From: JACPNO01 sp963825405
Lineage (GTDB): Bacteria > Acidobacteriota > Terriglobia > Bryobacterales > Bryobacteraceae
Reading direction: 5' to 3'
Length of the DNA: 64,000 bases
Assembly (NCBI GenBank): GCA_963825405.1
Contig: CAWGTB010000004.1
Span: 195,556 to 259,555 of the forward strand
The position numbers were made by a program, and so were the translations under genes. Positions 16,546 through 26,668 of this stretch are shown piece after piece (within the stretch, counting starts at the first letter, position 1; each line of letters begins with the position of its first letter). The notes beneath the pieces are model-generated. The model ran no database searches, was not told where the DNA came from, and saw nothing but the letters and a program-made list of their open reading frames with translations.

Positions 16546-17431
16546 ATGGCTTCCCCTCCCCTGCTCGACCGCCAGTTTCTGGAGAAACTGGAACGGCTCA
16601 CCATCCACTGGCAGAAGTCGTTCAACGGTCTGGTAGGCGGGCATAATACCTCGCGATTTTCCGGCGGCGGCCAGGAATTTCTCGATCACCGCCATTTCCA
16701 TCACGGCGACGATTTGCGCGCGGTGAACTGGCGCGCCTATCTGCGTCTTGAAAAACTTTTCCTGAAAATGTTCCAGATCGAGCCGCGCGTGCCGGTGCGC
16801 ATGCTGATCGACACATCGAGCTCCATGGCCTTGGGCGATGGGCAGAAATTCGATTACGCCCGCAAACTGGCGGCGGCGTTGTGCTACGTGGGCCTGGTCC
16901 GGTTGGACACGATCAGCGTGCGGCCGTTTAGTGCGCGGCTGAGCGAAGGGATTTCCTGCGGCGGTGGGCGCCATCAATTCAGCCCGGTGATGGATTACCT
17001 CTCGAACCTAAAGGCGGGCGGCCACACGGATTATCTGGAAGTCACGCGCGAGTTCATCAGCGCCTATCAACAGCGCGGCCTGCTGATTATTGTGTCCGAT
17101 TTTCTGGACGACACGGGATGCCAGAAGCCGTTGCAATATCTGGCGGACTACGGCCACGAGCTGATGCTGCTGCAGGTGTGGGCCGAGGAAGACCGCACAC
17201 CGCCGTGGGCCGGAGAGCTGGAGTTGGTCGATGGGGAAACCGACGTCCACCTGAAGCTCGATTTCGACGATCTGGCGACGGGAACAATACACGCGGGCGT
17301 TCGATCAATACGCCGCGGATTTGCAGCAACTCGCGCTGCGCAACAGTGGGCGCTACGTGGGAATTTCCACCAAGATGCCGATTGAAGAAGTCATTTTCGG
17401 TTCACTGGTGCGGGCGCGGGGCATCGCCTGA
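16546..17431 (+). CDS. DUF58 domain protein (one apparent frameshift)
   Basis: A cytoplasmic DUF58/VWA-like partner of MoxR. The hallmark NTSRFSGGGQEFLDHRHFHHGDDLRAVNW is clear, then the VWA-like strand VRMLIDTSSSMALGDGQKFD. The frame breaks near 17279. Removing the extra A in GCGACGGGAA continues the protein as EQYTRAFDQYAADLQQLALR and on to RARGIA, stopping at 17431 on the ATG of the next gene. The restored length is about 295 residues, normal for the family. The break is probably a consensus error. Confidence 0.87.
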
Positions 17432-19356
17432 TGTTTTTCCTGAACCTCACCTTTGGGCAATTCGCGGCCCTGTTCGGCGCGGTTTCCGGAGCCGCGGTGC
17501 TGCTGTATTTGCTCGACCGTTCGCGGCGCAAGCAGACCGTGGCGACGCTGCGATTCTGGGTGGCGGCTCAGCAACCGCCGCTGGTGCGCCGGCGCAAGCG
17601 CATTCAGCAACCGCTCTCGCTCTTGCTGCAGATCCTCAGCATGGCGCTGCTGCTGCTGGCGATTGCACAGTTGCGCTGGGGCACGCGGCTGGCGACGCCG
17701 CGCGATCATGTGCTGATTCTGGACACGTCGGCATGGATGGCGGCGCGCTCGACCGGCGACGCAACCGGCAGGCGCACCTTGATGGACGATGTCCGCGACC
17801 GGGCGCGCGCTTACGTGAAAGCGGTGCCGCCGTCGGATCGCATCATGGTGGTGCGGGCGGACGCGCTGGCCACGCCGGCAACGGCCTTCGAATCGGATCG
17901 CCGCAAACTGGAAGATGCGATTGCGCGATCGAGCCCGGGAGCTACGGCGCTGTATCTGGACCAGGCGCTGGCGTTTGCGCGGCAGACGCAAGTGCTCGGC
18001 TCACGGCGCGCGGGCGAAATTGTTTTTGCGGGAGCGCTGCGGGTAGCGGAAGGGGCCAACCAGGCGTCCCGGCCGGCGGCGATTCCGAATCTGCGCGTGC
18101 TGCCGGTGGCGGATAATGCCGAGAATGTTGGCCTGCGAAGAATGGCGGTGCGGCGGTCAGCCACGGATCCGGATGTGTGGGACATTTACGTGGCCGCGCG
18201 CAACTACGGAACGGCGCCACAATCGGTGAGCGTTTATCTGCGCTTCGCCGGAGAGCCGGCGGGATTTCGCGGAATCACGCTCGCGCCCGGCGCCGAGCGC
18301 GAAGCCACTTTCGCTTACCGGACGCGCGCCGCGGGCGTGCTGGAAGCCAGCCTGTGGCCGCACGATTCATTTCCCGGTGACGATCGCGCGGTGCTGGAAT
18401 TGCCACCCGAGCCCAATCTGCGCGTGACAGTTTACTCGGACGAGCCGGAGTTGCTGCGCCCGGTACTGTCGGCGGCTGCGCGCGTCACTGCACTTTTTCA
18501 CCACACGGCGCAATATCGCGCTGATGATACCGGCCTGGTGATTCTGGACCGCTTCCGTCCGCCTGAGCCGCCCAAGGCAGATGCCATCTGGATCGATCCG
18601 CCGGCCAATGGCTCGCCCATCGCGGTGCGCACGCGGCTGCAGGGCGCACAATTCGACCGCTGGTGCTCGGACAATCCGCTATGCGGCGGGCTGCGCACGC
18701 GCGATCTGCATTTGGCGGCGACATCGGTTTTCGAAAGCGCACCTGGCGATATCAAGATCGGGCAAGTGGAACAAGGCCCGGTTATCGTGGCGCGGCCCGG
18801 AAAAACTAAGACGGTGGTGTTCGGCTTCCATCCGGCGGTTTCTGAAATGCGCTACGAGCTGGCCACGCCCCTGCTGTTCGCCAACATTTTGCGCTGGATG
18901 GCGCCGCATTTGTTTCGCCGCTCGGCACTGGCGGCAGGCAGCGTAGGAACGGTTTCGGCGGATGTGGACGAAGATGTGCGCCGGCCGGAAGACGTGCGTG
19001 TGCAAAGCGAAGATGGCAGCGCGCTGCCATTCACGCTGCGCGACCGCTCGCTGCATTTCTTTACGGGAACGCCGGGGACGGTGCGCGTGACCACCTCAGG
19101 CGGGGAGATGGTTTACTCACTGAATCTTCCGCAGTTGTGGGAATCGAAGTGGGAAGAGCCGGCGGGTGCGCGGCATGGCATTCCAGTGTTTCGTCCAACG
19201 CCCGGCGGGGCGACGGATCTATGGCCATTGCTTGCGCTGTTGGGCGCGGCGGGCTTGGTGACCGAGTGGTTCTTGTTCGGGCAAACGCACCGGCGGATGG
19301 CGAGATTGCGCCTGCCGCTTTCCTTCATCCGGCCGCGCGCGAGGAAAGTGTCATGA
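17431..19356 (+). CDS. BatA-like membrane protein with VWA-type domain
   Basis: A 641-residue protein. It starts with the Aerotolerance-regulator N-terminal motif (FGALF... LYLLDRSRRKQTVATLRFW), has a second membrane segment ILSMALLLLAIAQLRWG, then a VWA-like domain opening DHVLILDTSAWMAA, and a carboxy membrane helix LWPLLALLGAAGLVTEWFLF. The topology puts the VWA domain in the periplasm. It is part of the MoxR-DUF58 operon. The exact role is unknown, but relatives are linked to envelope stress and metal-dependent assembly. Confidence 0.8.
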   Translation: MFFLNLTFGQFAALFGAVSGAAVLLYLLDRSRRKQTVATLRFWVAAQQPPLVRRRKRIQQPLSLLLQILSMALLLLAIAQLRWGTRLATPRDHVLILDTSAWMAARSTGDATGRRTLMDDVRDRARAYVKAVPPSDRIMVVRADALATPATAFESDRRKLEDAIARSSPGATALYLDQALAFARQTQVLGSRRAGEIVFAGALRVAEGANQASRPAAIPNLRVLPVADNAENVGLRRMAVRRSATDPDVWDIYVAARNYGTAPQSVSVYLRFAGEPAGFRGITLAPGAEREATFAYRTRAAGVLEASLWPHDSFPGDDRAVLELPPEPNLRVTVYSDEPELLRPVLSAAARVTALFHHTAQYRADDTGLVILDRFRPPEPPKADAIWIDPPANGSPIAVRTRLQGAQFDRWCSDNPLCGGLRTRDLHLAATSVFESAPGDIKIGQVEQGPVIVARPGKTKTVVFGFHPAVSEMRYELATPLLFANILRWMAPHLFRRSALAAGSVGTVSADVDEDVRRPEDVRVQSEDGSALPFTLRDRSLHFFTGTPGTVRVTTSGGEMVYSLNLPQLWESKWEEPAGARHGIPVFRPTPGGATDLWPLLALLGAAGLVTEWFLFGQTHRRMARLRLPLSFIRPRARKVS

Positions 19357-21858
19357 GCTTCGAACACGCCTGGGTATTGCTGCTGGCGAGCGTGCCCATC
19401 GCCTGGGCCGCGTGGGAATGGCAGTCGGCGGGCAGCCGGACGGCGCTGGCGTTGAAGGCTGCGTCCATGGTTGCAATAGTTCTGGCGCTGGCGGATCCCC
19501 GGCTTACGTTTTTTAGCACGCGCGTGGCGGTAGCGATTCTGGCTGACACGTCGCGCAGTGTTTCGCAGGCTGACCTGGCGCGCGCCTCGGCCCTGGCTAC
19601 GGAAATCGAAAAATCGCGCGGCTTGAACTGGACTCGGGTGATTCCGTTTGCGCGGGTGACGCGCAATCCGAGTCCGAAAGAAATCGGCAGGGCGTGGAAC
19701 CTGCAATACACGGCGGGCGACGCGGGACACGGCACCAATCTGGAAGCTGCCATTCGGGAAGCGATTGGCACACTGCCCGAGGGAATGGTCCGGCGCGTAG
19801 CGCTGATTTCAGATGGCAACGAAAATCTGGGAAGCGTGACGCGCGCCACCTGGCAGGCGCAGCAGCTTGGCGTTCCGATCGATACGTTTGCGCTGGCGGG
19901 AACACCTAAGCCGGATTTGCGTATTGAATCGGTGAGCATCCCGGCGGTGGTGTTTAGCGGCGAGCGGTTTCCAATCGACGTGACGCTGAGCGTGCCGCAG
20001 CGCGCGCGGGCGACGGTAGAAATTACGGCCGAAGCCAAGAGCCTGGGGCTAAGCACGGTGGATCTCGAGCCGGGCGTGAATCATGTGCGCGTGCGCACCA
20101 GCCTGACTACCGCGGGCGCGATCGATCTGGCCGGCAAGATTTCCGGCCCGGGCCTGGGAGAAGCGCGCTTCGAACATGCGGTGAGTATTCGCAGGCCGCG
20201 CGTGCTGTTGATTTCGAAAGACCCGGCCGGCACGGAAACGCATTTGCTGCGAACCCTCGAAGCCGGGCAGTTCGACGTGCAAATCGCTCCGCAGGGCGTG
20301 CCGGACCGGCTGGACGAATTCCAAATCGTGGCGTTTAACAACTGGGATTTAGAATCGGTGCCGCCGGCGCGCAAAGCAGCGCTGGAAAAATTCGTGCAGG
20401 AGGGCGGCGGGCTGCTGTGGATCGCCGGCGAGCGCAACGTATACGTCGAGAACAAACCGCCGGGCGACCAGTTGGATCGCGCGCTGCCGGCTAAGCTGGC
20501 CCCGCCTCGCTCGCCTGAAGGCACGGGCGTGATTTTGATCATCGACAAATCGTCATCCATGGAAGGCAAGAAGATGGAACTGGCGCGCCTCGCGGCGATC
20601 GGCGTCATCGACAATCTGCGGCCGATCGACCAGGTGGGCGTGCTGATTTTCGACAATTCGTTTCAGTGGGCCGTGCCGCTGCGCCGGGCGGAAGATCGCT
20701 CGCTCATCAAGCGGCTGGTTGCGGGAATTACGCCGGATGGCGGCACCCAAATCGCGCCGGCGCTCACTGAGGCGTTCCGCAAGCTGCTGCCGGTGCAAGC
20801 GGTTTACAAACACATCGTGCTGCTGACGGATGGCATTTCCGAAGAAGGCGATAGCCTGACGTTGTCGCGGGAAGCGGCGGCGAATCGCGTCACCATCTCG
20901 ACGGTGGGCCTGGGGCAGGACGTGAATCGCGCGTATCTGGAAAAAGTTGCGTCCTTCGCCAAGGGGCGCTCGTATTTTCTCAACGATCCTTCCGGCCTGG
21001 AACAGATTCTGCTGAAAGATGTGATGGAACACACCGGATCGACGGCGGTGGAGAAGCCGGCACACGTGACGGTTGGCAAGAAGACCGAGCTGCTGGATGG
21101 AGTGGGCATGGAAGAGGCGCCGCCGCTGAAGGGCTATGTGCGTTACGTGGCCAAGCCGACGGCGGACACGCTGCTGAATGTGGAAGAGAAAGATCCGCTG
21201 CTGGTGCGCTGGCAATATGGCTTGGGACGCTCCGCTGTTTTCACGTCGGACGCCAAGAGCCGGTGGGCGGCAAATTGGGTAACCTGGCCGGGATTCGACC
21301 GGCTGTGGGCCAATACTTTCCGCGACCTGCTGCCGCACGCGCAGGCGAGTGAAGCGACGGCCGAGTACGACAGCGCGAACGACGAACTGGCCATCGAGTA
21401 CCGCTTGAGCCGCCGTGCCGAAGAGCCGGAAACCATTCCCGACATTTACGTTTTAGGATCCGGCGGGATTCCGGCGTCCGGTGAAAGTGAGCAAGATCGC
21501 GGCGGGCAATTATCGCGCGCGAGTTGCGATCGAGCATAACCAGGGTCTGTTCCGCGTGCGGCCGCTGGCGGAATCGCGGGCGTTTCCGGAGATCGGATTC
21601 TATCGCGAAGAAGACGAGATGAGCGATCACGCCTCTAACGAATTTCTGCTACGGCAGATCGCGCAAGCCACTGGCGGGCGCTTCCAGCCGCAAGCGAAAG
21701 ATATGTTCCAGGCAGGCGGGCGCAACGTGGCATCGAGCATGGAACTGTGGCCCGGGCTGCTGGGAATCGCTCTGCTGTTAAACCTGGCTGAACTGTTTCT
21801 GCGTAAAGGACGCGGCCTGCTGGCGTCGTGGCGCCAAACGGCGGAAGCAACGGGATGA
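19353..21858 (+). CDS. Large VWA / glutamine-amidotransferase-like membrane protein (one apparent frameshift)
   Basis: About 834 residues when repaired. It has amino-terminal membrane segments (WVLLLASVPIAWAAWEW, MVAIVLALADPRL), a VWA-like region with ILADTSRSVS, a second complete VWA domain with the MIDAS motif IIDKSSSMEGKKM and LLTDGISEEGDS, and a carboxy membrane helix LWPGLLGIALLLNLAELFL. The frame breaks near 21461; removing one base in GGATCCGGCG restores GFRRPVKVSKIAAGNYRARV. Its ATG overlaps the end of the BatA-like gene. It belongs to the MoxR cluster. Confidence 0.8.
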
Positions 21859-22422
21859 AGCGCGCGGCTGAACTGGTCATGATCGCCTTTCTAGCTGGGC
21901 CGCTGTTCCAGCTCGCACTCGGATTATCTTTCGGCAAAGCGCAAATTGGACGCGATCGAAAGCGACCGCCTGAAGCCCGGCACGCAAGTCTCGCTCAGTC
22001 AGAAAGAACTGAACGCGTGGGTGGAAGCGGAATTGCCGAAGGCCGCGCCGGAGGGCGTCCGCAACACCAAGTTGGAGCTGGGCGCGGGCTCGGCCACCGG
22101 CACGGCACTGGTGGATTTCATCAAGCTGGGCCAGGCGCACGGCAAACCGCCGGGATGGCTGATGGCGAAATTGCTGGAGGGAGAGCACCCGGTGAGCGTG
22201 ACGGCGCGCATGACGTCCGGCAACGGGCGCGCGACGGTGGATGTGGAGCGCGTCGAGATCGGCGGAATGGCGATCGAGGGCCGGATGCTGGATTTCCTGA
22301 TCCACAATTACCTGCTGCCGGCGTATCCGGATGCCAAGGTGGGTGAGCCGTTTGAGCTGGGCCATCGCATCGAGCGCATCGACGTGAAGCCCGGGACGGC
22401 CGCGGTCATCATAGGCAGATAG
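21855..22422 (+). CDS. Exported protein of unknown function (one apparent frameshift)
   Basis: After repair, about 188 residues: a signal peptide or anchor (MKRAAELVMIAFLAGPLFQL) followed by a soluble domain (LDAIESDRLKPGTQVSLSQK to PGTAAVIIGR). The frame shifts near 21925; removing one G from CTCGGATT joins the anchor to the domain. The ATG overlaps the VWA stop and the stop overlaps the next GTG, so it belongs to the same operon. I recognise no family. Confidence 0.6.
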
Positions 22423-22974
22423 TGGCCGCGAATAAATTCGCACGCAACATTCCCAACGTACTGACGCTGGCGCGGCTGGTGCTTGCGCCGCTGGTGGCCG
22501 CCGCCATTCTGACTGGACGGCACGAACTGGCGATTCGGCTTTTCGTGATCGCGGGGCTGACGGATACGGTCGATGGCACCCTCGCCCGGCGTTGGAACGC
22601 GATGAGCGCGTTCGGCGCGTATCTGGATCCGATTGCCGATAAGACGCTGCTCAGCGGAGTCTACCTGGCGCTCGCGGTGACCGGCGCCGCGCCGCGCTGG
22701 CTGGCGATTGTGGTGCTGGGCCGCGATGTGCTGCTGCTGATTGCTTCGGCGATTGCGTACAACTTTACGAAGCTGCAAAAGTTTCCACCGAGCGTTTGGG
22801 GAAAGCTGACCACGCTGCTGCAAATTGTGAGCGCGATTGCGTGGATGGCGCACAATGCGTGGCCCGCGCCGGTGCTGGGCATGGTGGCGGAAGTGCTGCT
22901 GTGGCCCACGGCCGCTGGTGACGGTGGGGAGCGGTGTGCATTACATTTGGCGCGGCTGGCGGACGCTGGTGTGA
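22422..22974 (+). CDS. pgsA: CDP-alcohol phosphatidyltransferase, PgsA-like (one apparent frameshift)
   Basis: An integral membrane enzyme of phospholipid synthesis, about 183 residues. The family motif D-G-x2-A-R-x8-G-x3-D-x3-D is visible as VDGTLARRWNAMSAFGAYLDPIAD. Such enzymes join a CDP-diacylglycerol to glycerol-3-phosphate or a similar alcohol; the closest fit is phosphatidylglycerophosphate synthase, though the substrate is not certain. Near 22916 the frame shifts; removing the T in GCCGCTGGTG gives the ending VTVGSGVHYIWRGWRTLV. Confidence 0.8.
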
Positions 22975-23000
22975 TTGTTTAGAATAAAGGCACTCACCCC

Positions 23001-23615
23001 ATGGATGCCGGCCAAAACAGCGAAGAATCCCGTCTTTTTGAAATGCTGCGGACCAAATCTGTCCGCTTCGGACATTTCAAATTAGCCTCCGGGAAAGAAT
23101 CCAACGTCTATGTCGACTGCAAGTTGACGACATATTCCGCGCAGGCCATTCCGTTGGTTGGACGCGCATTTCTCCGTCGGATTAAGGCCAGAGGATGGTC
23201 ACCGCAAGCAGTGGGCGGCTTGACGCTGGGGGCCGATCCGATCGCCTTCGCAATCGCAAGCGAGAGCATCGAAACAGACAGGCCCATCCACGCTTTCATT
23301 GTTCGCAAGGAAGCCAAGAAACACGGGATGGGCAGGTTCATTGAGGGGCTCGAAGAAACGCAGGGCTGCCGGGTCGTGATCCTCGACGATGTGTGCACCA
23401 CCGGCGATTCGACCGCGCTGGCAATAGAGAAAGCAAAAGAGGCAGGCATGGAAATTCTGGGCGCCATTTGCCTGGTTGACCGGGAAGCGGGCGCGACGGA
23501 GTTGCTCCAAAGTAAATTTGGTTGCGCACTGGAGAGCGTGTTCAAGCTGTCGGATTTTCAAGCCGATAAGAATGAATCGGCACCCCCTGTGCGAGTTGCT
23601 GAATCAGCCGTATAG
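23001..23615 (+). CDS. pyrE: Orotate phosphoribosyltransferase
   Basis: A 204-residue OPRT that makes orotidine monophosphate from orotate and PRPP in pyrimidine synthesis. It contains FGHFKLASGKESNVYVDCK near the start, the catalytic loop VRKEAKKHGMG and the PRPP-binding VVILDDVCTTGDST. All features of a functional enzyme are present. It is the second PRTase gene in the window; the one at 4502 lacks the catalytic loop. A TAGAAT sequence 15 bases upstream may be its -10 box. Confidence 0.92.
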   Translation: MDAGQNSEESRLFEMLRTKSVRFGHFKLASGKESNVYVDCKLTTYSAQAIPLVGRAFLRRIKARGWSPQAVGGLTLGADPIAFAIASESIETDRPIHAFIVRKEAKKHGMGRFIEGLEETQGCRVVILDDVCTTGDSTALAIEKAKEAGMEILGAICLVDREAGATELLQSKFGCALESVFKLSDFQADKNESAPPVRVAESAV

Positions 23616-23704
23616 CAACGACGTTTTGCACAGCAATTGTCGACCAGACCTCGCGATTGACGAGGGAATGCTCCGGGAGTAGTCTAGAGATGTCAGGGGT
23701 TCGA

Positions 23705-24268
23705 ATGACTCGCTACTTGCCGGCCCGCCATTATGTCCCGTTCGGCATTGCCGCTGTGGCGCTAGCCTGCCTTTCGGCTTGGGTTGGCATGCAGTGGGCC
23801 TGGGCGTTCATCGCGGCGGGGTTGTTCGTGCTTACCGCGCTGGCACTGTTCATCCTGGGACTGCGCCCGGCGATTGAAGTCCACGAAGGGCACTTGGCGA
23901 TCGGCAAGCGCATCATCCCGTGGATGGACGTCAGGCGGGTGGATCGAACCGGATGGGTGTCGCCGCTGATTGTGCGCATGACCCTGTTCGACGACTCGCG
24001 GCAGATTCTGATTTACCCGGGCGACCTGGAATCGTGCAACGGCCTGCTGCGCCATCTGCGGCGGCTGTCGCGCGACGCCCTGATCGACGGCATCCCTTAC
24101 CGCCAATACTGGGGCGAAATCCTGGTTCCGGGCAGCGACCGCAAACAGCTTCCTTCACCGCGCTACCGGTTGTTGCGCCCCGAGGACGAGGCTGAAGTGG
24201 AGCAGCTCTACCAGCGTCTGAAAACAGTGGGCCACATCGATCCGAAGAACACCACGGACGAGAAATAG
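23705..24268 (+). CDS. Membrane protein with PH-like cytoplasmic domain, unknown function
   Basis: About 187 residues with two adjacent transmembrane segments (YVPFGIAAVALACLSAWVGM and FIAAGLFVLTALALFILGL), then a soluble region beginning EVHEGHLAIGKRIIPWMDV, which resembles a bacterial PH-type fold, and a charged tail. AGGGG six bases upstream supports the start at 23705. No family name can be given with confidence. It precedes a DUF218 gene by four bases and is likely co-transcribed. Confidence 0.65.
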   Translation: MTRYLPARHYVPFGIAAVALACLSAWVGMQWAWAFIAAGLFVLTALALFILGLRPAIEVHEGHLAIGKRIIPWMDVRRVDRTGWVSPLIVRMTLFDDSRQILIYPGDLESCNGLLRHLRRLSRDALIDGIPYRQYWGEILVPGSDRKQLPSPRYRLLRPEDEAEVEQLYQRLKTVGHIDPKNTTDEK

Positions 24269-24271
24269 TTC

Positions 24272-24871
24272 GTGGCGGGTTCGGGATCTTTCATCCGTAA
24301 ATTCAGTATTGTGGGCGCGGTTGCTCTCCTGCTGGCGATTAGCTACCCGCTTTGGCTGGGCTGGATTGGCGCCTTCCTGATAAAAAGCGAAGCGCCGTTC
24401 CGCGCCGATATGATCGTGGTGCTGGCGGGGGACTGGGCGGGGTACCGCATTCTGAAGGGCGGCGAACTGGTGAAGCGGGGGTACGCTGCGCAAGTGCTGG
24501 TGAGCGGGCCCCTGGGTTACTACGGGCGATCCGAGGATAGCTTGGCCATACCGTTCGCGGTGGAGCACGGGTATCCGCAGGAATATTTCATCGGGTTTCC
24601 CAATCGATCGCACTCGACGGTGGAAGAGGCTGACGACATTCTGCCGGAGCTGCAAAAACGCGGCGTGAAAAAGTTCATTCTGGTGACGTCGGATTACCAC
24701 ACGCGGCGGGCGGGGCGGATTTATCATGCACGCGCGAACGGATTTGAGATGCGCGTGGTAGCTGCGCCCGACGAATACTTCACGGCTAAGGGCTGGTGGC
24801 GCACGCGCGAAGGCCGCAAGACTGTGTTCCTGGAGTGGACCAAGACGATCACCAGCCTGTTCGGTATCTGA
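24272..24871 (+). CDS. YdcF-like DUF218 membrane-anchored protein
   Basis: A 199-residue protein starting at GTG. One amino-terminal membrane helix (FSIVGAVALLLAISYPLWLG) is followed by a DUF218 domain: ADMIVVLAGDWAGYRILKGG, VLVSGPLGYYGR, RSHSTVEEADDILPEL and FILVTSDYHTRRAGRIYH. DUF218 proteins (SanA, YdcF, ElyC) are linked to envelope integrity and peptidoglycan precursor handling. It lies directly before the ABC exporter. Confidence 0.82.
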   Translation: MAGSGSFIRKFSIVGAVALLLAISYPLWLGWIGAFLIKSEAPFRADMIVVLAGDWAGYRILKGGELVKRGYAAQVLVSGPLGYYGRSEDSLAIPFAVEHGYPQEYFIGFPNRSHSTVEEADDILPELQKRGVKKFILVTSDYHTRRAGRIYHARANGFEMRVVAAPDEYFTAKGWWRTREGRKTVFLEWTKTITSLFGI

Positions 24872-24873
24872 CT

Positions 24874-26625
24874 ATGCGTGAATCCCTGCGAACCCTTTGG
24901 CCCTACCTGCGGCGCTACCGCAAAGGTCTCGCGTTGGGGATGGGAGCGCTAATCCTGAAAGACGTTGCGGGGGCGAGCCTGCCGCTGATGATCCGCGGCG
25001 CGGTGGACGCGCTGGCGCGGCATGCGGGCTTCACGATCGATCCTGCGATTCGCGGCGTACCTGGTGGGCTTGTCGCTGCTGAAGGGACTTTTTCAGTTCT
25101 GGATGCGGGTGATCCTGATCGGGAATTCGCGCGATATCGAATACGATTTGCGCAACGATCTGTTCGCGCACCTGGTGTCGCTCTCGCCGGATTTCTACGG
25201 CCGGCAGCGCACGGGCGACATCATGGCGCGGGCTACTAACGATCTGAACGCGGTCCGCATGATGCTGGGACCGGGCGTGATGTACTGGACCGAGACCAGC
25301 CTCACGTTTGTGCTGGCGATTGCGGTGATGCTGTCGAATGACTGGCGGCTGACGCTGCTGGCCATCCTGCCGGCGCCGCTGGTGAGCCTGGCGGTGATTC
25401 TGTTCGGGCGCGCCATTCACGACGCGGTTCGAAGTGATTCAGGGCATGTTTTCCGACATCAGCAGCCGGGTGCAGGAGAATCTGTCGGGCGTGCGCATGA
25501 TCCGGGCCTTCGTGCAGGAAGAGGCGGAGCTGCGGCGGTTCGAAGAATTGAACCTGGGGTACATCGCGCAGAACATTCAGCTGGTGCGCATTTCGGGGCT
25601 GTTTCGAACCGCTGCTGGAGGCGCTGGTGGGCGTCACGTTTCTGATCGTGCTGTGGGCGGGCGGGCACCAGGTGCTGCAGCGGGCGGATCGGGATCGGCA
25701 GCTTCGTGATGTTCAACACGTACATGGGCATGCTGGTGTGGCCGATGATCGCGATGGGCTGGGTGGTGAACCTGATGCAGCGGGGCAGCGCGTCGTTGAG
25801 CCGGATCAATCAGATCTTTCAGGAGCGGCCGACGATTGCGGCGCCGGCGCGGCCCGTGCGGATGGGAGACGTGCGCGGGGACATCGAATTTCGCGGCGCT
25901 ACGGTGCAGTATTCGGCGGGGCGGGCGCTGGATCAGCATCGACTTGCGGATTGCGGCGGGAACGACCGTGGCGATCGTGGGGCACACCGGGCAGCGGGAA
26001 GAGCACGCTGGTGAGCCTGATTCCGCGGCTGATCGATCCGACCGACGGGTACGGTGCTGGTGGATGGCGTGGATTTGCGGGAGCTTGGATCCGGCGGAAC
26101 TGCGGCGGCACATCGGATTCGTTCCGCAGGAAACGTTTCTGTTCAGCGCTACGATCGCGGAGAATATTGCGTTCGGGGTGGAGAACGCGAGCGACGAGGA
26201 GATTCGGCGCGCGGCGGAGATGGCGGGGCTGGCCGGCGGATATCGACGGCTTTCCGGACCGGTACCAGACGATGGTGGGCGAGCGCGGCATCACGCTTTC
26301 CGGCGGGCAGAAGCAGCGGACGGCGATCGCGCGGGCGCTGCTGCGGGACCCGCGGATATCTGATACTGGACGATGCGTTGTCCAGCGTGGACACGCTTAC
26401 CGAGGAGCGGATTCTTACGCAGCTTGACGGGCATTATGCGGCGGGCGGACTGTGATTCTGATTTCGCATCGGGTCTCTACGGTGCGGCAGGCGGACCGGA
26501 TCGTGGTGCTGGAGAAGGGGCGGATCGTCGAGCAGGGGACGCATGCGGAGCTGGTGAACGCTGGGGGGTATTATGCGGATTTGTCTTCGAAACAGATTTT
26601 GGAGGAGGAGCTTGAGGCGATCTAA
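24874..26625 (+). CDS. ABC exporter half-transporter (MsbA/multidrug type) with about ten frame breaks
   Basis: A single fused permease-ATPase can be followed through all three frames: RESLRTLWPYLRRYRKGLAL, SLLKGLFQFWMRVILIGNSR, DIMARATNDLNAVRMMLGPG, VQENLSGVRMIRAFVQEEAE, then ATPase motifs VAIVGHTG with GKSTL nearby, IGFVPQETFLFSATI, GITLSGGQKQRTAIARALLR and LDDALSSVDTL. Breaks occur near 25045, 25428, 25610, 25683, 25931, 25988, 26047, 26085, 26233, 26353 and 26447, nearly all one extra base. Repaired length is about 580 residues, typical for the family. The conservation between breaks argues for sequence error over true decay. Confidence 0.8.
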
Positions 26626-26636
26626 AACCAACACAT

Positions 26637-26665
26637 TTCTCGCAGAGACGCAGGGTACACGGAGA
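26637..26665. repeat. Intergenic repeat with CGCAGAGACGCAG core
   Basis: The core at 26641-26653 recurs exactly at 46884-46896 in another intergenic gap, both preceded by TTTC. It is a dispersed noncoding repeat of unknown role. Confidence 0.6.
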
Positions 26666-26668
26666 AAA